A stretch of DNA of 64,000 nt from Physcomitrium patens (taxonomy: Eukaryota > Streptophyta > Bryopsida > Funariales > Funariaceae). The stretch's first letter is position 1, and the number at the start of each line of letters is the position of its first letter. Below are positions 36,682 to 47,939 of the stretch, piece after piece. The DNA is taken from contig NC_037271.1 of the NCBI RefSeq assembly GCF_000002425.4, positions 10,798,178-10,862,177 on the forward strand, read 5' to 3'. The notes beneath the pieces are model-generated. The model saw only the letters and a program-made list of their open reading frames with translations. It did no database searches and was not told where the DNA came from. Position numbers and translations under genes: made by a program.

Positions 36682-38284
36682 TGTCATATTATATATTTTC
36701 TTGTTTGGAAATACACCAGGCATCTAGTTGTAGAAGGTGAAGTTGTATTTTATAAACATTCAAGAAATCTTAATAGGTTTCATCTATATGAGAAGAATAG
36801 AATCCGAATTCCAATTCAAAAATACTAAAAAATACTCTTCTTAGTAGCTTCAATCACACATAAACTTCAAATACCTTGTTACTTATATATTTATGTAATT
36901 TAGATTTTTTTTCTTGTAAGTTCTAATCTTAATCAGTGAGATTTGACAGGCTGTAACTTCTAATCTGACTGTCTATTTGATGTAAAATTTTGCATGCAAT
37001 TTTTAATATAATTCTTTTATATTTTTAAGAATTTTGAATCCAATCCAACTTACAAATTGTGAGAAAATCTGTAATAATGTCACCTGGCTGCCAACTTAAA
37101 AGGTAAAGTAAAAATTCTAGTAGTGGTTTTGCCTTCTCCAACTATTAACTTTGACTTAAAATTGATGTGCAATTTGATCTTAAAGTCCTTCAATACCATG
37201 CCAAATTTTACTTTGATCTAACTAGTAGATCTCTAGATATCACAAAAATCCTATCCAATCTCAATTTGCCAACTTTTGATATATTCTTATACCAAAACCT
37301 AGATATCTTTTAATTGCACTATTGAATTATCACAAAATTTTATGTATACTTAGAACACCTAATTGACCAAGCACAATCAAAATTTGAACTGAAGATGTGA
37401 CATTAATTTTACAAACTAGCCAAGAGTGCTAGCTCTAATTTTATTACATAAATTTCAAGTTGCTAATACAAACCTTGATTTCCAATAATAATTGCCAAAC
37501 CTCTCCAAATCCTACTAAAATCAGCCTTATGTCTTTGAAACAAGCTCCAATCTAGTGTCAAGGATAAGAACATGATAAAGACTAATAAACAGGTGAGACT
37601 TCTCTCAAAGAAAGATGACATGATAAAAATAACTTAATATGTATATTAAGAAAGAAACTGGAATGGCTATTGCCAAAAGCCAAGAAAACTAGAGACCCTT
37701 GAAACTAGACTAGAAATAAGAAAGGAGTTGACAAGAATAAAGAAGGCTTTACTCTTGTCTCTATATATACTATCTTACTAGGAGCTATGTGGTGACATTC
37801 TATAGGACCTCGAATATGTGTTGACTTTGTAGGATACCTAGCTCTCAAATCCTAATCTCCAATCTTCAAATGAAATCTTATTTTGCCCTAGGCAGATGTT
37901 TTAGTAGCCAGAGGTCTGATTTTGACCATGTCTCATAAATAGTTGATCCTCGGATATCAATCTAACCTATCCTAAGGATTTTTAAGCCCAACCCTATCCT
38001 CAACTTAATCCTAGTATCAATTTTATTAATTATTTACTTATTTTAATCTAATTTTATTTATTTATGGTCTTTCTAAGGTAGTAAATGAGTCTCTACATCT
38101 AGAAGGTAAAATTACTAACTAACCTTCAACCTACTAACTATTAAGATAAAAAAATAACCTAAGAGTCTTTTATAAAAGCCATGTTTAGATACCTTGAATT
38201 ATTATTGAATCAAGATAATTAGATATTAATTAGAAATTTAATTTTTATTATGGTTTCACTATATGATCGTATTACATCACGATA
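36682..38284 (-). mobile_element. 5' LTR of old C element, holding repeat R
   Basis: Starts TGTCATATTATAT in plus orientation and ends ATCACGATA at 38284. After removal of R (37556-37841) it is about 1.3 kb and aligns with 6730-9659 without its A insertion, at considerable divergence. Confidence 0.83.
37556..37836 (+). repeat. Repeat R, copy 3
   Basis: A 281-bp block beginning TGTCAAGG and ending GTAGGATA, flanked by TCTAG (37551-37555) and CCTAG (37837-37841), a 5-bp target copy with one mismatch. The host C LTR rejoins across it when compared with other C LTRs. TGTC...GATA ends suggest a very short LTR (TRIM-like or an LTR of a small element); no tRNA-like head or poly-A tail, so a SINE is unlikely. 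Confidence 0.65.
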
Positions 38285-38476
38285 GAGCCAATGAACAAGA
38301 TATTTCAACCTATTTTGGTGCCGCCTTGAGTCTAAGACTTATTCTACTTCAAAATCTTGATTATTATCCACTTTTATAAAAAGAGGTGGCATTTGTCTTC
38401 TTTTTAAGATATTCACTATCATATACGACTCAAGAAGGGACACATGAAATATAGGATGGATCTTCATAGACTCTGG
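38285..38476 (-). pseudogene. Element G: integrase tail and chromodomain start
   Basis: The minus strand reads PESMKIHPIFHVSLLE, the conserved end of a chromovirus integrase, and then QNRLKYLVHW, the start of a chromodomain. The rest of the chromodomain is at 6650-6729, beyond the C element. Closely parallel to 62060-62260 of H. Fossil. Confidence 0.82.
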
Positions 38477-39799
38477 TATTGTATTACATGTTGTCTTGTT
38501 TAGGACTGTATTAGGCACCTAGCTGTGGAAGGTGAGGTTGTATTTCACAAGTATCTAAGATACCATAACAGGTTTCACTTATATGAGAAGAATATAATCT
38601 AAATTTTAATTCAAAAGTGCTAAAAAATACTCTTCTTAGTAGCCTTAAATATACATAAATCCCAATTATCTTGTTACTTTCATATTTAAGCAATTTAGAT
38701 TTTTTTTATAAGCTCCAATTCTAATCAGTGAGCTTTAATAAGCTATAACATCTAATTTGACCATCCCCTTGACGCAAAATTTTGCATATAATTTTCAATG
38801 TAAGTCTTCTATACACTCAAGAATTTTCAGTCCAATCCAATTTTCAAATTGTGAGAAAACCTCCAAAAATTGTACTGATGTCTTTCTGCTGCCAACTTGA
38901 AAAGTGAAGCAAAAATCCTAGTAGTGATTTCTCCTTCTCCAAATATTAACTTTAACTCAAAATTGGTGTTCACCTTGATCTTTAAGTCCTTCAATACCAT
39001 GCCAAATTTAATCTTGATCCGATTGATAGATCTCTAGATATCATAGCAATCCTACCCAATCCCAAATTGCCAACTTCTAAAATCCTCTTGTACTAAAAAC
39101 CAGATATCTTTAAACCATGCTATTAGATTATTACAAAATTTTGTATACACTTAGCACATCCAATAATCTAAATAATATTAAATTTTGAATTATAGATGCT
39201 ACACCAATTACACAAACTAGCTAAAATTTTTAGCCCTAATTATAATATATAAAATACAAACCACCAATACAAACCCTGACTTTGAACAATAATTTCTAAG
39301 TTTTCAAAAATCTTCCAAAAACAACCCTTATGCCTATGGAAAGAGCTTTAAGCAAGTTCTCAAATCCTAACCTCGAATCTTCAAATGAATCCCTAATTTA
39401 TCCTAAGTAGTTGTTTTAGTGACCAGAGATCTGATTTTGATCCTATTTCACAAACAGTTGATCCCTAGGTATTAATATAACCTATCCTAAGGATTTTGTA
39501 GCCCAATCCTACCTTCAATTTGATCCTAGTATCAACCATACTAACCATTTATCTCTTCTACCTTGATTTTATTAATTTTTGGCCTTTTTAAAGCAGTAAA
39601 TTTTTTTTTATATCCTAAATGGTAAAAGTACTAACCAACTTTTATCTACTTGCTATTAAGACAAGAAAATAGGCTAAGAGACTTTCATAAAAGCCTTATT
39701 ATAGTATTTTGAATTATTTTTGAATTAATATAATAGAATATTAATTCAAAAATTATTTTTAGTTATATTTTTACTATATAATTGTATCAAAACATGACA
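38477..39799 (-). mobile_element. Solo LTR, family C (old)
   Basis: On the minus strand starts TGTCATGTTTTGATAC at 39799 and ends at 38477 (CA end decayed to TA). G integrase coding sequence continues on both sides, so it is an insertion. Flanks CTGG (38473-38476) and CCAA (39800-39803) are consistent with a decayed CCGG duplication, though this is inference. Length 1323 bp. Confidence 0.8.
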
Positions 39800-40260
39800 C
39801 CAATAGATATAATTGATAAGCAACATGATTGATTTGTTCACAAATATGAAAGAGTCTTAGTCTACAATAGTCCAACTTATTACAAAGACAAATAGTCTTG
39901 ATATTGCGATGAAGTAACCATATCTTATCACCTATATTGAATGGTAGCTTCTCCTTGCAATAGGTATTTGTGTTGGACTTTTGACATTCTTGAACTTCCT
40001 TTAATTGTATCTTCATTGCTGCATGTAGCTCTAATAAACAATTTTCTAAATCTTTTGCCATAGGATTATTAATTTTTAAAAAGTCAAAAGTATGAAGTTG
40101 TCAATAATAACCATAATTGGCAAAAAAAGATGTTTGTTGAGTAGAAAAATATACTAAATTATTGTATGCAAAATCTATCAATGGCAAAAGATTTGTTCAA
40201 TCATCTTGATGATAATTAATGGTATACATCAAATACTGCTCCAGAACTTAATTCATCCAT
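39800..40260 (-). pseudogene. Element G: integrase middle and C-terminal part
   Basis: Minus-strand fossil of a chromovirus integrase: YLMYTINYHQDD and NLLPLIDFAYNN after the catalytic core, then KLPFNIGDKIWLLHRNIKT, NKLDYCRLRLF and INHVAYQLYL of the C-terminal domain. The IGDKIWLLHRNIKT piece is the hallmark of the module before a chromodomain. Parallel to 61640-62060 of H. Broken. Confidence 0.85.
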
Positions 40261-41289
40261 TGTTATGATGTAAAATAGCTAATTGATAAAAAGATGAAGA
40301 AAACATCATATTTTTGAAGACCTTATTTCCATTATCTTAGAAAATAGATAATAACCAAGGAATAGAAAAATTACAGGTCCTAATGCTGCCTTTTTTTACA
40401 AAATAGGCTTCTACTTACTTTGTAGGACCACAAATACAGCAAAATAAGATAGATTAGAAAAATAAACAATATAGGTATCTTTAGAAAGAAATGAAGAATA
40501 GTTTGTAGCAAAAATTACCTTAGAAATCCAAGAATTGATACTCAGAGAGGACTGGTTATGAACTTGGATCAAAATCAGACTCTATGGTACAAAACTAAGC
40601 TCTTATGGCAGTTTAGAGGTTCTTTTGGAGGTTGGAGAGTAGAATTTGGAAGAAGACTTGATAGGATTTCTTTTAGCATTAATTTTGAGTGATTTTAAAG
40701 TGTATTAACTTTGTAAAAGCTTTGCAAAATTAAGGTTTGTTTTGGGTGACTCTGAATTTATAAAATAAAATAGGTGATACTTTTTAGAGAATTTCATAAG
40801 TTTGGAAATTGATCTACAAGTAAAATTTTAAATTTTTGTGAATAGACATGTGCTTAATATATATTGTAAGTTTGAACTTGATCAAACAATTGAATCAAAA
40901 ATTATCAAATTTTAAGTAGATTGAGGTCTTAGAAATTGAACTTTGAAAGGTAGTTAGAGTTTCTAAGTTCTTTAGCAATCTACAAGTTGGATTGGAATAA
41001 AATTTATTTGTGAGAGTAGTAGACTTGATGTGCTACATATATATGAAATTTAAAAACAATCGAATGGTTTGAAAGGGAGATTTTGATACTGGAATTTTAT
41101 CATTCAAATTTGAGTAGGAGGGCAGCCGACACTTGAGTAGATTTTAGGATTGATCTTCTTTTTGGTAGTTCAATCTTCTTCAAATTTTTTGTGCTTGTTT
41201 TCAACTTAATTATTAAGAGGTGTGAAAATTTTAAATTAAAATCAATAGATCATTCATTAGTTATTGAGGTTTAAAGGTGTTGTAGAAAT

Positions 41290-41411
41290 TACTTGGGATT
41301 GATTTGGATTTGATTAGGATTTGGTTAAGATTTAGGATTTGATTTAGCGTTAGGATTTGGGTTTTGGTTAGATTTAAGGTTTGATTAGGATTGGGATTTG
41401 ATTAGGATTTA
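41290..41411 (+). repeat. GGATTTGATTA minisatellite, left part
   Basis: Imperfect 11-bp units (GGATTTGATTA, GGATTTGGTTA). Continues at 43616 after the F-type LTR. Confidence 0.85.
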
Positions 41412-43615
41412 TGTGAGCTAAAATAAACCTCCACTAATCGGAAGTTTATTCTAACTCACAATAAGTGAATTAACCATGTGAATTTAAAAATAAAGTTATT
41501 ATTTAAATTCTAATCCACTTATTACTTGTTCTTCTTAAAACACCAAGTTTTTAATCAAATCCTCTAACATTACTCACATTCATAATGATAATTCACTCCT
41601 TAATTTCACGTAAAATAATTCTTTCTTCTACTTCTAATTAGATAATTTGGTTTAATTTTTTATTTTATTTTATTTTATTTTTATTATTATAACTATTATT
41701 TTTATTAGGTAATTCTTATTAATTTTTATTATTTTATTATTTTAAATTATTTTAAAAGATATAATTTTTTACTTCTTAAATAACTAATGGTAAAAATAAT
41801 TAATTTATTTATTATCCTTAATCCATAGTAACTATAATTTTTTTAAAAGATGGGTTAAAAATAAAAATTTAAAAGTTAAAATTTAAGTTTAAAAATTTAA
41901 AATAAAATAAAAAATAAAAAATAAAGGTTAAAAAATAAAAAAAGTAAAAGTAAAAAGAAGACGATTAAAAGTTAAAAATTAAAGCAAAAAGTGAAATTTA
42001 AAAGTTACAAGTTACTGAAAAAAGTACAAAAAAATAAAAGAAAAATAAAATAAAGAGAGGTACAAGCAAAAGTACCTTAACAATGCCTAATGAGTGAGGA
42101 AAGCACCTCCTTTTTACTCCAAAATTTGCAAAAAATCCAAATTAGCTCAAAATCTAGTGATTTTTGTTGTGTTGAAAATTTAACTTTAAGATGCTCTTGA
42201 TTCGCAATTTTCGTGGAAATCTAATCCTTAAGCTGCGAGCAATGCTTCTTCAAAGTTGGATCATTGGGCCTGCTACTATAGCCGACCCCTTTTCATTCAA
42301 AAATTCATTTAAAATTAAAAATTGCTTTAAATTTAATGAAATTTAGGCCAGTAGAAGCTTAGCTTAAATTTTCTTATACTCTCAAAATTTCAAAATGATT
42401 CCATGAAGTGACACTGAGAAATGCCTTTTCAAAGTTGGATTATTGAAACTGCCAAGGCAGCCGCCTTCTTTGCTTTCAAAAATTCACCAAAAATTTGGTT
42501 TAATTCGAAATTGAGCAGGCCTTAGGTCATTGGAAAGCTAATAACAAGGGATATATGGTGGAAAATCTTTATGTACAAATCATAAAAAACCACAGACTTA
42601 TTGAGGAAAATCCAAAGTCCCTCAAATCTTTTTGACTATGAAAATGGTTGGTGACCACTAATTGCAAAGGGGCACATTTTAAACCACAACAAGGACCACC
42701 AATGACTCAAAACCAATGCTCATATGTTTCTAAAGTTCAAAATAAGATCTAAGATCAAGAAAGAAGCAAAAAATAAGATTAGGGTTAAGTTTGAGACCAC
42801 ACCTTGGCATGGCTTCGCCCTCATCAAAAGAATGAGAAAGAGAGAGAGGCTTGGAAAATCAAACCACTCTTATACAATTGAGTGGTGGCTTGTGGAAGGG
42901 CGGCCACATCTCCACCTTTGATCTCTAAGATTCCTAATTTAAATCTACAACCTTTCTTCATCCAAGAGCTAATTTCGTGACCAAGGCTAATGGCTCTTAT
43001 AATTGGGAAAAAAAACACTTTTTGATAAATCTAATTTAATAATTATATTTAAAACATCTTTTTATGCTAAGATTGACTACTCACATGCATTAATCTATGC
43101 TCCTTTGAAACTTTTATGAAGGTTTTTCACTTATAAGGAATTTTGCAATATTTGTAAAATTCTTCAAAAAATAAGAATTTCATTTCTCTACTTGTACTTT
43201 GAAGGAAAGGATGCTGATCTTAACTTCTTCACTCCACATGGTGCATTTGATGCCTCTATTGTATTTGAAAGGCTTCCATAAATTAGAAGAATCACTTTGT
43301 TGCTTGGATTTGTTGAATTTAGAAAAAATCTTTAAATTCATTATAATTAAACATCATTAGTTTTTTTTTTTTTTTTTTTTTTTTTTAATACTAAGACTTC
43401 TTCCTTTATAATTCATCTACTACTAGCTAACTAGAAAATATAGTCTTTATAGTTTTTTCTTACTAAACTCTATCTTAGATTGTATGTTTTCTACTAACAA
43501 TCTATTTTCTATTTTTTCCTAAAATTCTAATATTAACTCATAAAATTTATATTTTAAGCACAATAAGTGTATTTTTTATACTAAATATCAAAGTGAGTCA
43601 ATTCAATGGCTCATA
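41412..43615 (-). mobile_element. Solo LTR related to element F
   Basis: Read on the minus strand from 43615 it starts TATGAGCCATTG (F: TGTGAGCCCAAA) and ends GGAGGTTTATTTTAGCTCACA-like (F: GGAGGAATTTAGCTCACA). In between it shares GATGTGGCCGCC and GGGCGAAGCCATGCCAA with the F LTR, and its poly-T run (43361-43386) matches the A/GA tract of F. It interrupts the minisatellite of the K LTR; flanks ATTTA (41407-41411) and AATTA (43616-43620) are a target copy with one mismatch. Much older than F. Confidence 0.8.
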
Positions 43616-43905
43616 AATTAGGATTTGATTAAGGGTTAGGATTAGGATTTGGATTTGATTTAAGATTTGATTAGGTTTAGGATTTGATTGGAATTTATTT
43701 AAAATTTGATTAGAATTTGATAAAAATTTGTTTAAGATTTAAGTAGGATTTGATTAAGATTTGATTAGAATTTTTTTAGAATTTGACTAGGATTTGTTTA
43801 GGATTTGACTAGGATTTGTTTAGGATTTAACTAAGATTTGTTTAGGATTTGACTAAGATTTATTTAGGATTTGAGTAGGATTTAACTAGGATTTATTTAA
43901 GATTT
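43616..43905 (+). repeat. GGATTTGACTA minisatellite, right part
   Basis: Array of about 25 imperfect 11-bp units, pairing into a 22-bp higher unit (GGATTTGACTAGGATTTGTTTA). The K LTR near 62680-62790 has only about eight such units, so the array grew in this copy. Confidence 0.85.
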
Positions 43906-43910
43906 GAATA

Positions 43911-45128
43911 TAGGCAATCGTTGAAAAAGTCCATAAGATTGATAATAAGGAGTTTTTTTATCTTGAACAAATGGCACATGACTAAATAAAGTCTTTTACC
44001 GCCTTTCATATTGTGGCCACCAAAAATCTTTAAATATAAGCTTTTAAATCTTATTATATCTAAAACATCATGCTATTGGAAAGTCATGATGTGCTTGAAA
44101 AATATGTAAACATGCTTCTCTTTTTGAAATATAAAGGCATCCTTCAAAATAGAGAAGGTTGTTCTTGAATTCAAAATTTGAAACATCATAAGATTTAGAA
44201 GAAAGATTCTTGATATCATGAATAAGAAGATCAAAGAAAATACTTGATTGGATTTGTCTGACAAAGGTCAAATCAATAGTCAATGTTGATTTCATTACTC
44301 AAAGATGAAAACGCTTTGGCTTCAAAAAATTTGTTCTTTGTTGATCAAAAGATACATCTCTTTTTGGTGCAAGATAAGAGCATCTAGAAAGAGCATCTGA
44401 TAAACCTTATTGTTTTTCAAGTCGATATGTAATCTTGAAATCAAATCTTGATAATGACATTCTCTGATGAGCTTGGCAACAACTCAAAACACATGCCAAC
44501 ATGAAATACTCAAGATTTTTGTAATTTATATATACTATGATTGGATTTGAAATGCCTTTTAAATAATGATGCCATTCTTGAAATGAATCCACAATTGCAA
44601 GAAGTTCATTGTTGTAGATCCTATAGTTAATCTTAGCTACTGAAAATTTCTTGGAATAAAAATCTACTAGATGGAGTTTGTCATCTATTTCTATTTGTGA
44701 CAATACTACACCCAAGGCAAAGTTTGATACATTTGTTTCCATAAAAAATATCTTAGAGAAGTCAACAGAATACAAAGTTGGTATAGAAATAAATTCTTTC
44801 TTCAAAGCAACAAACGATGCTTTGGCTTCTTTACTCTACTAAAGTTTTTCTTTACAAGTCAAACGTGTAAGTCAAGCTGTAACTTAAAAAAAATTCTTGA
44901 TAAAGATTTGGTAATAATTGGCAAAGCTCAAAAAGTATTACATATCTCTTACTATTCTTAGGATGTACTCTTTGAATGGAGCCAACTCATTTTATGATAG
45001 GCAATAGATTGTAAACTTTGTGGTTGTGTATGCATGGATCTTGAGTAGTAATTGATGGTCATTGGGTTTTAAAACACACTTTATTGTAGTAGATAGCTCC
45101 TTCCGCCTTCCAAATACTCCAAGGATTT
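43911..45128 (-). pseudogene. Element G: RT end, RNase H and integrase zinc domain
   Basis: Minus-strand fossil. From right to left: the RT end (about 44810-45000, FANYYQIFIKNF-like), RNase H (44407-44805, FMETNVSNFALGVVLSQ, YSKKFSVAKINYRIYNNELL, SLSRFDFKITYR) and the integrase zinc domain (43920-44295, FQAHHDFPIA and FWWPQYE). The same pieces in plus orientation make up H at 55440-55793 and 60665-61250. Many breaks. Confidence 0.85.
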
Positions 45129-46100
45129 TATGAGCCTCGGATTTCCCACAATCTGTAATTTAAGTTTTTTGAGTTTCAATGAAAAATATTTTTTAGTTTT
45201 AGATTTTGGTGTTAGTTTTCCAAAAAAATAGAAGTTTCTTAGTTTGAAATAAGGGCGAAATGATGGTGAAATTTTGAATGTGTAGGAATTGGCTGCCTTA
45301 GCAATTTAGATTACCCACTTTTGAAAAGGCATTTCTTAGTGCCTCTTAATTGGATTATTGCAAAATTTTGGGAGTAAGTGCATATTTAAACTAAGCTTAT
45401 ATTGACATAAATTTATTTAAATTTTAAGATGAATTGAATTTTTGATTAATCTCAAGTAGAAGAAGGATGTCTGCCATGGCAGTCTTGGTCACTGAACTTT
45501 AAAGGAGTATTTCTTGTGGCTTAGATATTAGATTAAATTTAAATTTTTTGGAGAAAAAGTGCCTTTGAGATGAATTTGCAACAAAGTAAAAATCATTCAA
45601 TTTAGAACTAATCACGATGTTGGAAAATTTTGGAATAGAAAGGATTTGTTGCCCTTAATTCTCGGGCATTATCAAGGTACCTTCATTTTTATCACTCTTT
45701 AGTCCCGCTTTTATTTTTATAGTAATTTTTAACTTTCATATCTCAAAGTTTGGATTATAATGTTTAATTTTTAACCTTTAATCTTCTTTCTTTTATTTTT
45801 AATTTAACCTTTAATATTTCTTTTATTATAGATTAGTAGTAATAATATGATCAATTACTTTTACTATCAATTATTTAAAGAGTAATAATTTATAAGTTTT
45901 AACTAATTAATTAATTATTTATTTTAATTAATTATAATTTTATAATTACATAAAATTTAGTAATTAAGGACCATATAAATGATCTTAAATAAATCATTAA
46001 TATTTAAGTAGAAATCATGCAAATAGCCTTGAAAGTACATAGTAAATTTTATTAAATCTTTTTACTAATATTGATAGCTATTTTTTGGAAGGCTTAAAAT
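45129..46100 (+). mobile_element. F-type LTR fragment, plus orientation
   Basis: Starts TATGAGCCTCGG, like the minus-oriented copy at 41412-43615, and matches its middle in inverted orientation (TTTTGAAAAGGCATTTCT, then AAGCTTAT-like blocks, then AAGGTACCTT). The right end is not clear; from about 46130 the sequence is H protease. Old. Confidence 0.65.
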
Positions 46101-46129
46101 TAATTGAACTACAAACACCAATATTTAAA

Positions 46130-46588
46130 TTAACTTAGTAATTATATAATTAAGAGTTCTTTCATTCGACATCTTGAACTTGTTGTGTAGCATGAATTTC
46201 ATTAAATGGTGAAATTTGGATTCATAATTATAGTAGCTAGAAAGTATAACTATCAAATAGACTAGATTTCTTATAATCTAGATTTCACTTATAGATTAGT
46301 CCAAGATTCTATTAATCAAGTAAAAATCCATAAGTCCAATACATCTAAATCTTTATTGGTAGATTTGAGATCTTTCATGTATGCTACAAAAAAAATGTCA
46401 ACTTTTGTTATATATGCTACATCTATTCTTATTGAAGAAAAGTTTTCAAGTATCATTTTAAGCCAATACTAAGATTATTAAGATGTATTTTTTAAAAATA
46501 TAAATATTCTTCCAAAGCATCATCCCTATGATTGTTCCATCATTCTTTAAGAATGAGCTCAACCACTATTTGGACCAATCTATAGCGT
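46130..46588 (+). pseudogene. Element H: protease end and pre-RT
   Basis: Plus-strand fossil: MVKFGFIIIVA-like protease end, then SFQVSF and PKHHPYDCSI and a final PLFGPIYS, the conserved stretch just before RT fingers of chromovirus gypsy elements. Cut at 46588 by the C element. Broken. Confidence 0.7.
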
Positions 46589-47856
46589 TGTCGTGTTGTA
46601 ACACGAGTATACCGTGAAAATATAAAGAAAGGGGACTTTTATTAATATTCAATTACCTCAAATATTGGGAGCAACGACCAATTCCAGTGCAAATACTGAG
46701 TGGCCAGGTTCAGTCACCCCGTTACAGTCAGCCGGGGCATACTGAAATGCTCCATTCGATTCCAATAACGGGAGTCAGCAGAAAGGGAAAGGACCAATTC
46801 AACGACGGGTGAGCCTGGTTCGAAGAGCTAATTGGATCCAATTTCAAGATATCCAATCTAGGTCTTCTTACCCAATATGAGACCTGAATTTGTCGGGCAA
46901 CCCAATGCAGTCTAATTACGGAAAAATCCAAGTCTTACTACGGGCCTCAGCCAATCTGACGTGAAGGACCAATTTGATCCAATTACGGAAACATCTGGGT
47001 CTTACTACTGGACTCTTACCCAATATGAGACCTGAATTGATCAGGCGACTCAATGTGGTCCCGATTATGGGGCTCCGATTCCGTTTCAGGCTGTTCCGTC
47101 CTTTGTGCCATTTCGGGAATGTCCTTTCGGTAAAAGGATCTCTTAAAGGTAAAAATGGAAGAGAAAGCTCTGACGGCGAGAGCCAATTTCGGATCCAAGC
47201 TCTGATGGCAGGAGCCAATTTCGGATCCAAGATGGAAGATTGAAGAAATTCAAAATTAATGTTAAGAAATGGGGGGGAGAGAATAAGTTTTGGGGAGGTT
47301 TTTTTTTGAAGGATTAGAGAGCGAGCTTCATGCTTCGGGAGGGAAAAAAAGACAGAGAATTGGGTTTTTTTTCTTCATAGGGTTTTGGGAAGACTGAGGC
47401 AATCGTTGCTGAAGTCAGTGTTGTAATGGTGAATCGAGATTTTTAATGAAGTGGGTTTGATTGCTCTTGACTATTTTGTCAAATCGAGTTATGTCTGTAA
47501 TTGAAGAATTAAAAGGATATCTATAGGATTGAGTATGCGAAGTGGATGAAATTTATTAGGTTAATCTAACAAGACAGCCAGTAGATACAAGATCGTGAGT
47601 ATAAAGCGGTATCGAAGATTAGCAGATTGGGTTGTTCGAGATTTTGTGTAACGTCTAGAGACCTATTGGCTGGGGCAAAAAGGACTTTGGCGAGCAGTCG
47701 AAGGGCATCCGTATAGATTTACGATGTATTCTTGCAGACGTTTATATTCCAACAGACAAAAACTGATAGACTGCTTGAATATTGGCGAATCTCCATACTA
47801 TCTTCTACAGCCATACGCCCAACGCGTTCTCGAGCAAGAAAGCATGTAATACGACA
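46589..47856 (+). mobile_element. 5' LTR of C element
   Basis: Starts TGTCGTGTTGTAACACGAG, ends ATGTAATACGACA. Carries at least twelve CCAAT boxes between about 46670 and 47230, a diverged duplication of about 150 bp (CCCAATATGAGACCTGAATT at about 46872 and 47021) and a 30-bp tandem (GAGCCAATTTCGGATCCAAG, twice, about 47177-47231). Confidence 0.93.
46670..47231. promoter_or_regulatory. CCAAT-dense region of C LTR
   Basis: CCAAT occurs twelve times and ATTGG at least once in about 560 bp, partly because of internal duplications. The same set is kept at 53930-54480 and 17700-18270. A role as NF-Y-type promoter/enhancer array is an inference. Confidence 0.5.
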
Positions 47857-47939
47857 TAAGTAGTGAATCCAACGTGAAAGCTTGAGGTAGAACGTATTGG
47901 ATTTCATTTGATTTTATTTTTATTTTTATTTTATGGAAA

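Larger units (their letters stand above)
6730..38284 (-). mobile_element. Old family C gypsy element with nested insertions
   Basis: A minus-strand element with LTRs 6730-9659 (3') and 36682-38284 (5'), pol at 9660-13171 and gag/protease at 34170-36681. Both LTRs carry insertions of their own. The interior is opened by element D (13177-34164). The protein pieces are colinear with, and of the same family as, the plus-strand copy at 46589-54982. Flanks GTGC (6726-6729) and GAGC (38285-38288) look like a decayed 4-bp target duplication, and the flanking coding sequence of G rejoins across it (chromodomain halves). It is thoroughly broken, with dozens of breaks, and clearly older than D. Confidence 0.88.
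40261..43910 (+). mobile_element. Family K LTR, split by an F-type LTR
   Basis: Starts TGTTATGATGTAAAATAG at 40261 and is similar to 3745-4053 (-) and to ~62666-63828 (-). It is made of 40261-41411 and 43616-~43910, separated by an F-type solo LTR. Its last part is an 11/22-bp tandem array. It lies within element G; the right end near 43910 is approximate. No internal sequence is seen, so it is probably a solo LTR. Confidence 0.65.

Noticed and set aside
41412-41463. Short TGTGAG...CTCACA hairpin as a MITE
   Set aside because: It is the terminus of an F-type LTR whose other end is at 43615; the inner repeat is part of the LTR tail, comparable to the F LTR end.
41290-43905. Possible internal telomere repeat (TTTAGGG-like units)
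   Set aside because: Units are 11 or 22 bp (GGATTTGATTA type) without runs of TTTAGGG, and they belong to an LTR.
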